In this document: positions 6,887 through 12,495 of the stretch, one piece after another
How positions within the stretch are numbered: the stretch's first letter is position 1
Layout of the letters: each line of letters opens with the position of its first letter
DNA from: Burkholderiaceae bacterium
GTDB taxonomy: Bacteria > Pseudomonadota > Gammaproteobacteria > Burkholderiales > Burkholderiaceae
NCBI GenBank assembly: GCA_947373615.1
Contig: CANBYN010000026.1
Coordinates: 1-12,495, forward strand
DNA length: 12,495 nt
Reading direction: 5' to 3'
Made by a program: the position numbers and the translations under genes
The notes under the pieces: generated by a model
Databases searched by the model: none
What the model saw: the letters and a program-made list of their open reading frames with translations, nothing else
Told to the model about the DNA's origin: nothing

Positions 6887-9409
6887 TTAAACAGGACCCA
6901 TAGAATCTAAAGATTTTATGGGTAGAAGTATTGTAAAGGTGCAGCCAGCTAGCTTGGTTTGTTTTGCATCCATGACGTTTGTGGCCCAAAGTCTACCGTG
7001 ATGAGACTCGATAATAGATCGGCAAATATTGAGTCCCATACCCATTCCATCAGTTTTGGTGCTGAAAAAAGGCTCAAACATGTGTTCAATGACATCTTCC
7101 GATATTCCACCCCCAGAATCGGTAACCTGAATCCTGAGCATGGCTGGGAAGATGCTGGTATCCAAATCGGCACTAATTTGCACTGCTGGCGCTGACCATC
7201 GAGAGGAAAGAGGGTAGGCTTCACGAAGGCTGTCCAAGGCATTTTTAAGAAGGTTCACGACAACTTGCAAGATCAAGACGGGATCCAAGTTGACCATTGG
7301 AAGATCTTCGGCTATTGAAGAGGTGATGCTCAAGCGATGGCGGTGTGCCTCAATCTCCACTAAACCTACTGCATCACCAATGATCTCATTAATGTACGAA
7401 GCTTTGCGTTGAGGTTCGCTGCGCTTCACAAAGCCTCTAATTCGCTGAATGATAGTGCCAGCTCGATGAGCTTGTTCAGATGCCTTTTTTAACGCAGGCA
7501 ATATTTCTTTGTTTAATTCTGGATCATGAATTCCCTCTAGACGTTTTGCAACACCCATACAGTAGTTGGAAATTGCTGAAAGCGGTTGGTTTAATTCATG
7601 CGCTAAAGAGGAGGCCATTTCCCCCATAGTTGTGAGTCGACTTGTAAATTGCATTCGATCTTCTTGTTGGCGCACTAATTCATCCGCTTCTTTGCGGGTA
7701 GTAATGTCTGTGGCAATTAAAAGTTGAGCTAGATGGCCGTCAACCCAGGGAATAAAGCGACGCCTTACTTCGTACCATTTATTGCTGCCATCACTTAACT
7801 GAACTTCCTCAGACTCTGACTCTTGGTATAAAAAAGGTGTTGGAATACCTGGAGGAGAGTCTTCTAGATCCTCAGCGATATAACGCATAGAAGTGCTATC
7901 GCTTAATCCACCCACTAATTGAAAGTGCCCCTTAGAGTCTTCTCCAAAGCGCTCTTGATAAAAAAGGTTGGCAAATAACAATTCGCCGGTTTCTGAAGAG
8001 ACAACAGATACCGCTGCATCAAGACTTTCTAAAACCGTTGTGAAGCGTTGTTGAGAAGCCGCCAATTCCTCACGAATTTTTTTTGGCTCAGAAATATCAA
8101 ACAAGGAAGTTACCCAACCAGTTTGCCCCCCTTTTTCATTAATAAGAGGAGCAATAAAAGTGCGCGTCTGAATTAGGGAGCCGTCACGCCTTAGGATGGC
8201 ACCCTCGATACCAGTCTTCGTGCCGGGCTCCATATCAGCCTTGAGCGCCCGATTCAGCTTTTCCATAAGCTCTTCTCTCCTGCCATCTGGCCAGAATGGG
8301 AAAGGTGGCTTCATGCCCATGAGTTCTTTGGCAGTCCAGCCTGTCATTTCACAAAAAGCCCGATTGACATAAGTGATACGCTTTTGCATATCATGCGCCC
8401 GGATTCCAACCGGAGTGGAATTCTCCATGGCATTCCGGAACCCGGTTTCTACTCTCAGGCTAGCCTCGGCTTCTTGACGAACCTGCATTTGTTTTAATAC
8501 AGACCACAAACTCCAAATCACAAATGCACATAAACCGAGCACCACGCCAACCAACATTCTGAAAGTCAGATTGGTTGGTGGCGGGTAAGTATCAATGCGC
8601 AATGTTAAGTTAGGGCTTAGTACGCCAATATCTAGACTGGTTTGATTGCTAAACGCCCTCTTAGGAGTGTCCCGATCGGATGAGATTGCAAGAACATTTT
8701 CGTTATCCGTCATCAGGGTGAAGCGGTAGTGTGCTTTTAGCTCTCCTGGTATTACGTCTAGGATTCCTTGAGTAGTGTATAGAGCTGCCAAATATCCTAC
8801 GGGTTCACCGCTAACAATATTAGGAACAACTTGCCAGAAGACAACCCTTCGATCTTTGAATATTGGTTCATCGTCAGGAAGATCTAATTTAATAAATTGA
8901 CTAAATGCTGCTCGACTCGTGACTTTACTTAGCTCGATTGCAGTCGTAAGTCCTGCAATGATTAATTGATCATTTTGCGTTTTTCCACGCCAATCGGATT
9001 TATTGTTCTCTGGAGGGGATACCCACTGCTGTTGTTTTTGGTTGTTAAGCCAAACAATCTTGATGATTTCATGATTGTTGGATATGAGGTCTTCTATCTG
9101 TTCATGTGCAATAAGTTGCAGATTATGTTGATCCTCGCTGGCAGCTAGTTCACGATTAATCGTGTTTAACGCATCCAGATTATTAGAAAAACGTAATTGA
9201 ATGCGTTGTTTGGCAAAAGAGAGCTCCCTAAATAAAGCAGCCTCTTGCTGATTTTTTTCTTGAAGATGCAGAGTCCCTAAAATAATCCCCATGACTACTG
9301 TAAAGAGCACTATGGCTAATAACGGGGTGTAGACAAGCTTAAATCCCTGTATTTTGCGGAACCATCTAAATGGTTTGAGGGTTAAGCGATTTATTGCCGA
9401 TATTTTCAT
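6887..9409 (-). CDS. Membrane sensor histidine kinase with periplasmic domain and two PAS domains
   Basis: Inner-membrane sensor kinase of about 840 residues, partner of the adjacent FixJ-type regulator. Numbering from ATG 9409: a basic N-terminus, TM1 at about 25-47, a periplasmic region of some 235 residues, and TM2 at about 284-304. PAS1 follows at about 320-440 ('AMENSTPVGIRA' to 'TSLFDISEPK') and PAS2 at about 450-570 (ending 'ATDITTRKEADE'). The dimerisation/phosphotransfer helix has the catalytic His604 in 'SLAHELNQPLSAISNYC', the HPK4-like class that includes FixL and DctB/DctS-like kinases. The ATPase domain has the N box with N723 ('NLLKNALDSL'), the G1 box 'DSGGGI' (D764), 'FEPFFSTK' and the G2 box 'GMGMGLNICRS'. 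PAS1 shows no haem-binding pattern like FixL, so oxygen sensing is not supported. The ligand is unknown. A TTG at 9415 would add two residues. ATG 9409 is preferred because a GGA lies 8 nt upstream. Confidence 0.93.
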   Translation of the reverse strand: MKISAINRLTLKPFRWFRKIQGFKLVYTPLLAIVLFTVVMGIILGTLHLQEKNQQEAALFRELSFAKQRIQLRFSNNLDALNTINRELAASEDQHNLQLIAHEQIEDLISNNHEIIKIVWLNNQKQQQWVSPPENNKSDWRGKTQNDQLIIAGLTTAIELSKVTSRAAFSQFIKLDLPDDEPIFKDRRVVFWQVVPNIVSGEPVGYLAALYTTQGILDVIPGELKAHYRFTLMTDNENVLAISSDRDTPKRAFSNQTSLDIGVLSPNLTLRIDTYPPPTNLTFRMLVGVVLGLCAFVIWSLWSVLKQMQVRQEAEASLRVETGFRNAMENSTPVGIRAHDMQKRITYVNRAFCEMTGWTAKELMGMKPPFPFWPDGRREELMEKLNRALKADMEPGTKTGIEGAILRRDGSLIQTRTFIAPLINEKGGQTGWVTSLFDISEPKKIREELAASQQRFTTVLESLDAAVSVVSSETGELLFANLFYQERFGEDSKGHFQLVGGLSDSTSMRYIAEDLEDSPPGIPTPFLYQESESEEVQLSDGSNKWYEVRRRFIPWVDGHLAQLLIATDITTRKEADELVRQQEDRMQFTSRLTTMGEMASSLAHELNQPLSAISNYCMGVAKRLEGIHDPELNKEILPALKKASEQAHRAGTIIQRIRGFVKRSEPQRKASYINEIIGDAVGLVEIEAHRHRLSITSSIAEDLPMVNLDPVLILQVVVNLLKNALDSLREAYPLSSRWSAPAVQISADLDTSIFPAMLRIQVTDSGGGISEDVIEHMFEPFFSTKTDGMGMGLNICRSIIESHHGRLWATNVMDAKQTKLAGCTFTILLPIKSLDSMGPV

Positions 9410-9504
9410 AAGCAAGGTCCATTTTGCCCTACTGGAGCACTCAGAATTGATTTTTAGGTAATTATTGGCAACCTAGGGCATCTTACTTGCGCTGCAATAA
9501 AATA

Positions 9505-9535
9505 CCACATTATGAGAAATATTATCATTATGTGG
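9505..9535. promoter_or_regulatory. Interrupted palindrome upstream of the aceE promoter, putative operator
   Basis: Arms CCACATTATGA (9505-9515) and TCATTATGTGG (9525-9535) are inverted copies matching at 10 of 11 positions, separated by 9 nt that also pair partly about the same centre (9520). The right arm ends 8 bp before the proposed aceE -35 box. The centre is therefore near -59 from the predicted transcription start, a classical place for an activator on the face of the promoter. It also lies about 110 bp upstream of the divergent kinase gene. It does not match the E. coli PdhR box. No U-run follows on either strand, so a terminator is unlikely. The protein that binds it is unknown. Confidence 0.55.
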
Positions 9536-9543
9536 AAAATTGC

Positions 9544-9572
9544 TTGTTTACACCCATATACCTTCCTAGAAT
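9544..9572 (+). promoter_or_regulatory. Predicted sigma70 promoter of aceE
   Basis: TTGTTT at 9544-9549 (-35, 3 of 6 consensus) and TAGAAT at 9567-9572 (-10, 5 of 6) are separated by exactly 17 bp. Transcription would start near 9579, giving a leader of about 45 nt before the aceE ATG. The weak -35 together with the palindrome just upstream fits an activator-dependent promoter (inference). No equally good promoter was found for the divergent kinase: TTGCCA on the minus strand (complement of 9466-9471) is a possible -35 but lacks a good -10. Confidence 0.55.
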
Positions 9573-9612
9573 GTTGCCTATAGAGTTAATGACTAATAAA
9601 ACAGTAATAAAT

Positions 9613-9616
9613 GGAG
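9613..9616 (+). promoter_or_regulatory. aceE ribosome-binding site
   Basis: GGAG with a 7-nt spacer before ATG 9624 is a strong, well-placed Shine-Dalgarno site and fixes the aceE start. Confidence 0.75.
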
Positions 9617-9623
9617 ATGAGAT

Positions 9624-12320
9624 ATGGCAGCCGTTCCAGAACAAGTTTTAGGCAAACAAAATGCTCAGGACGCTGATCCTGGTGAGACGCAAGAGTGGTT
9701 GCAGGCTTTAGATGGCGTTATTCGTAATGAGGGTCCTGAACGTGCCGCCTATTTAATTGATCAGCAAATTTCTCATGCGCGAGTTAATGGTGTTAATCAG
9801 CCATTTCATGCTGAGACACCATATATCAATACGATTCCAGTAGAGAATCAAGCTCGCTTACCAGGTGATCAGAGCGTTGAGCATCGTATCCGTTCTTATA
9901 CGCGTTGGAACGCTATGGCTATGGTTCTGCGTGCAAACAAAGATACCAATGTTGGTGGACACATTTCTTCTTTTCAGTCCGCAGCAACTTTATATGATGT
10001 GGGCTTCAATCATTTTTGGCATGCTCCGTCACCTGAACATGGCGGCGATTTGATTTTTGTACAAGGTCATTCAGCGCCAGGGGTCTATGCGCGAGCATAC
10101 ATGTTAGGACGTCTCGCAGAAGGGCAACTGAATAACTTTCGACAAGAGGTTGGCGGCAAAGGAATCTCTAGCTATCCACATCCTTGGTTAATGCCTGACT
10201 TCTGGCAGTTCCCAACTGTATCCATGGGCTTAGGCCCAATCATGGCCATTTATCAAGCGCGCTTCATGCTTTACTTGCAAGACCGTGATTTTATCAAGCG
10301 AGAAGGTCGTAAAGTTTGGGCTTTCTTGGGTGATGGCGAGACTGACGAACCAGAATCATTGGGGGCGATCGGCATGGCAGGTCGTGAAAAATTAGATAAC
10401 CTCATTTTTGTTATTAACTGTAACTTGCAGCGTTTAGATGGACCGGTGCGCGGAAACGGAAAGATTATTCAAGAGCTTGAAGGTGAATTCCGTGGCGCCG
10501 GCTGGAATGTCATAAAAGTAGTGTGGGGAGGCCAATGGGATGCCTTATTTGCACGTGACAAAAAAGGCATCTTGATGCAACGTCTTGGCGAGATTGTGGA
10601 TGGTCAATACCAAACTATGAAAGCCAAGAATGGAGCCTATGTTCGTGAGATTGTTTTTAATACACCAGAACTAAAAGCCTTGGTCAACGACTGGAGCGAT
10701 GATGAAATTTGGCAGCTGAACCGTGGTGGCCATGATCCTCATAAAGTCTATGCAGCCTTTCATGCGGCAGTAAATCATAAAGGTCAACCAACTGTGATCT
10801 TGGCTCATACAATTAAGGGCTATGGCATGGGTGGATCAGGTGAAGCAATGAATATTGCCCACCAAGCTAAGAAGATGAATGCAGATGATGTTCGTCGCTT
10901 CCGTGATCGCTTTGAGATCCCAGTAAAAGATGAACAGTTAGACGAAATGCCTTTGGTTAAGTTTTCTGAAGGCAGTCCCGAGCTGGAATACATGAAGGCG
11001 CGTCGTCAAGAATTGGGCGGTTACTTGCCACAACGCCGTACCAAGGCAGAAAGTCTTCCGGTTCCAGCTTTAAGTGCTTTTGCTCCTTTGCTAGAAGCAA
11101 CGTCAGAAGGCCGAGAAATCTCTACCACAATGGCATTTGTGCGCATGCTTAATACTGTTTTGCGCGACAAAGTCCTTGGAAAAAGGGTGGTTCCAATTGT
11201 TCCTGATGAGTCACGTACATTTGGGATGGAGGGATTGTTCCGCCAGTTAGGTATTTGGAATCAATTGGGTCAGCTTTATACCCCAGAAGATCATGATCAA
11301 TTAATGTTCTACAAAGAAGATAGGACTGGCCAGATATTGCAAGAAGGGATTAACGAAGCGGGCGGTATGTGTGACTGGATCGCTGCTGCCACTTCTTATT
11401 CTACGCATGGTGTTCCAATGCTGCCTTTCTATATCTTCTATTCCATGTTTGGTTTCCAGCGAATTGGTGACTTGGCATGGGCTGCAGGAGATATGCGTAG
11501 CCGTGGATTTTTATTGGGTGGCACAGCCGGTAGAACAACTTTGAATGGCGAAGGCTTGCAACACGAAGATGGCCATAGTCATTTATGGAGTGGTGCGGTA
11601 CCAAACTGCATCAGCTATGACCCAACATTCTCATTTGAATTAGCAGTAGTGATTCAAGATGGCATGCGCCGTATGCTTGAAGTGCAAGAAGATGTCTATT
11701 ACTACGTGACCTTGATGAATGAGAATTATGCTCATCCAGCAATGCCTAAGGGCGCAGAAAACGACATTATCAAAGGAATGTATAAACTCAAATCGGTTGG
11801 TGATAACAATGCCAAGCTGCGCGTTCAACTTTTAGGTTCAGGAACTATCTTCCGTGAAGTGATTGAAGCGGCTGAAATTTTACATAAAGACTGGGGCATC
11901 GCCTCTGATTTGTGGGGTTGCCCAAGCTTTACAGAGTTGGGTCGCAATTGGACGGCAATTCACCGTAGCAACCTTTTAAACCCCAGCGCAGCTCCTGCTC
12001 TATCACATGTTGAAAAGTGTTTAAAAGATACCTCGGGTCCTGTGATTGCCGCAACCGACTACGTTCGTTTATTTGCTGAGCAAATTCGTCCAGCAATTCA
12101 GCACATGGGACGTCGTTATGAAGTGTTGGGGACTGACGGTTTTGGTCGTTCTGATACTCGTGAAAAACTCCGTGATTTCTTTGAGGTAGATCGTCGTTGG
12201 GTTGTATTGACTGCCTTAAGATCTTTGGTGGATTCTGGACATCTTGATCGTCAGAAGTTAGCTGAAGCTATCAAGAAATATGATATCGATGCCACCAAAC
12301 CAAACCCAATGACGGTTTGA
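9624..12320 (+). CDS. aceE: Pyruvate dehydrogenase E1 component, homodimeric type
   Basis: Cytoplasmic E1 subunit (898 residues; E. coli AceE is 887) of the pyruvate dehydrogenase complex. It uses thiamine diphosphate to decarboxylate pyruvate and to acetylate the lipoyl group of E2. The thiamine diphosphate motif runs from 'GDGETDEPES' (236-245) to 'INCNLQRLDG' (264-273). Active-site residues equivalent to E. coli H106, H142, H407, E571 and H640 are H113, H149, H413 ('NIAHQAKKMN'), E578 ('GINEAG') and H647 ('GEGLQHEDGHSH'). The N-terminal segment (about 1-55) is the E2-binding region in the family. The start ATG follows a strong GGAG. The stop TGA lies 15 bp before aceF, indicating an aceE-aceF operon. 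It is transcribed divergently from the sensor kinase across a 214-bp region holding its promoter and a palindrome. Confidence 0.98.
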   Translation: MAAVPEQVLGKQNAQDADPGETQEWLQALDGVIRNEGPERAAYLIDQQISHARVNGVNQPFHAETPYINTIPVENQARLPGDQSVEHRIRSYTRWNAMAMVLRANKDTNVGGHISSFQSAATLYDVGFNHFWHAPSPEHGGDLIFVQGHSAPGVYARAYMLGRLAEGQLNNFRQEVGGKGISSYPHPWLMPDFWQFPTVSMGLGPIMAIYQARFMLYLQDRDFIKREGRKVWAFLGDGETDEPESLGAIGMAGREKLDNLIFVINCNLQRLDGPVRGNGKIIQELEGEFRGAGWNVIKVVWGGQWDALFARDKKGILMQRLGEIVDGQYQTMKAKNGAYVREIVFNTPELKALVNDWSDDEIWQLNRGGHDPHKVYAAFHAAVNHKGQPTVILAHTIKGYGMGGSGEAMNIAHQAKKMNADDVRRFRDRFEIPVKDEQLDEMPLVKFSEGSPELEYMKARRQELGGYLPQRRTKAESLPVPALSAFAPLLEATSEGREISTTMAFVRMLNTVLRDKVLGKRVVPIVPDESRTFGMEGLFRQLGIWNQLGQLYTPEDHDQLMFYKEDRTGQILQEGINEAGGMCDWIAAATSYSTHGVPMLPFYIFYSMFGFQRIGDLAWAAGDMRSRGFLLGGTAGRTTLNGEGLQHEDGHSHLWSGAVPNCISYDPTFSFELAVVIQDGMRRMLEVQEDVYYYVTLMNENYAHPAMPKGAENDIIKGMYKLKSVGDNNAKLRVQLLGSGTIFREVIEAAEILHKDWGIASDLWGCPSFTELGRNWTAIHRSNLLNPSAAPALSHVEKCLKDTSGPVIAATDYVRLFAEQIRPAIQHMGRRYEVLGTDGFGRSDTREKLRDFFEVDRRWVVLTALRSLVDSGHLDRQKLAEAIKKYDIDATKPNPMTV

Positions 12321-12335
12321 TAAGAGATAAATAAT

Positions 12336-12495
12336 ATGAGTCAAATAATTGAAATCAAAGTTCCAGACATTGGCGACTATAAAGATGTACCAGTCATCGA
12401 AGTATTAGTAAAAGCAGGTGACAAGATCGAGAAAGAACAATCAATCGTTGTTCTAGAGTCAGACAAAGCCACCATGGATGTTCCTTCTTCACACT
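12336..12495 (+). CDS. aceF: Pyruvate dehydrogenase E2, dihydrolipoamide acetyltransferase (5' part only)
   Basis: Only the first 53 codons are in the window. They encode the start of an N-terminal lipoyl domain, beginning 'MSQIIEIKVPDIGDYKDVPV' and containing the lipoylation motif 'ESDKATMDVPS', with Lys44 as the attachment site. E2 carries the acetyl group from E1 to coenzyme A and forms the core of the complex. The ATG is preceded by AAGAG at 12322-12326, 9 nt away, and lies 15 bp after aceE. Lipoyl domains also occur at the N-terminus of some betaproteobacterial dihydrolipoamide dehydrogenases, but the position directly after aceE makes aceF the much likelier identity. The rest of the gene, and the expected lpdA, lie beyond the window. 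Confidence 0.92.
   Translation, partial: MSQIIEIKVPDIGDYKDVPVIEVLVKAGDKIEKEQSIVVLESDKATMDVPSSH

Noticed and set aside
6949..7242. 97-codon open frame on the - strand inside the kinase gene
   Set aside because: It is an alternative frame of the ATPase domain; the kinase frame contains the full N, G1 and G2 boxes.
9410..9415. TTG start for the sensor kinase at 9415
   Set aside because: It would place the GGA-containing site directly against the start; ATG 9409 gives sensible spacing.
9487..9497. TTGC-GCT-GCAA short inverted repeat in the divergent region
   Set aside because: The 4-bp arms are too short to support a specific site on their own.
1..12495. Mobile element, CRISPR array, phage or defence system
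   Set aside because: No transposase, integrase, long terminal repeats, regularly spaced repeats or defence-type domains were seen; the gene content is housekeeping and regulatory.

Overview
The window looks like ordinary chromosomal DNA from a betaproteobacterium with a fairly low GC content. The protein styles and the gene order (sensor kinase, FixJ-type regulator, folD and prlC, divergent from aceE-aceF) fit Burkholderiaceae. The moderate-to-low GC suggests a Polynucleobacter-like genome rather than Ralstonia or Burkholderia. That assignment is inferred from protein style and composition, not from a search. No insertion sequence, phage gene, CRISPR array, tRNA or rRNA was seen.

Left part (1-3101, + strand): the 3' end of a small carboxypeptidase-regulatory-like (beta-sandwich) protein is followed by katG, a complete bifunctional catalase-peroxidase. 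After katG comes a small FMN-binding split-barrel protein of the pyridoxamine-phosphate-oxidase-like general stress family. The last two form a plausible oxidative-stress pair. A perfect 18-bp palindrome covers the katG stop codon.

Middle part (3156-9409, - strand): four genes lie head to tail with gaps of 34, 14 and 53 bp, probably one transcription unit. In transcription order they are a membrane sensor histidine kinase with a large periplasmic region and two PAS domains, a FixJ/LuxR-type response regulator, folD (one-carbon folate metabolism) and prlC (M3 oligopeptidase A). The unit ends in a 14-bp hairpin whose proximal arm encodes the last residues and stop codon of prlC. This hairpin separates it from the convergent stress gene.

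Right part (9410-12495): a 214-bp divergent intergenic region separates the kinase from aceE (pyruvate dehydrogenase E1) and the start of aceF (E2, cut by the window end). The region holds a credible sigma70 promoter for aceE. Just upstream is a 31-bp interrupted palindrome centred near -59 relative to the predicted transcription start, which looks like an operator or activator site. The shared control region makes it plausible that the two-component system regulates pyruvate dehydrogenase, but nothing in the sequence proves this.

Most of the window is housekeeping. The best leads are the aceE upstream palindrome with its adjacent kinase/regulator pair, the palindrome at the katG stop, and the unassigned periplasmic sensor domain.
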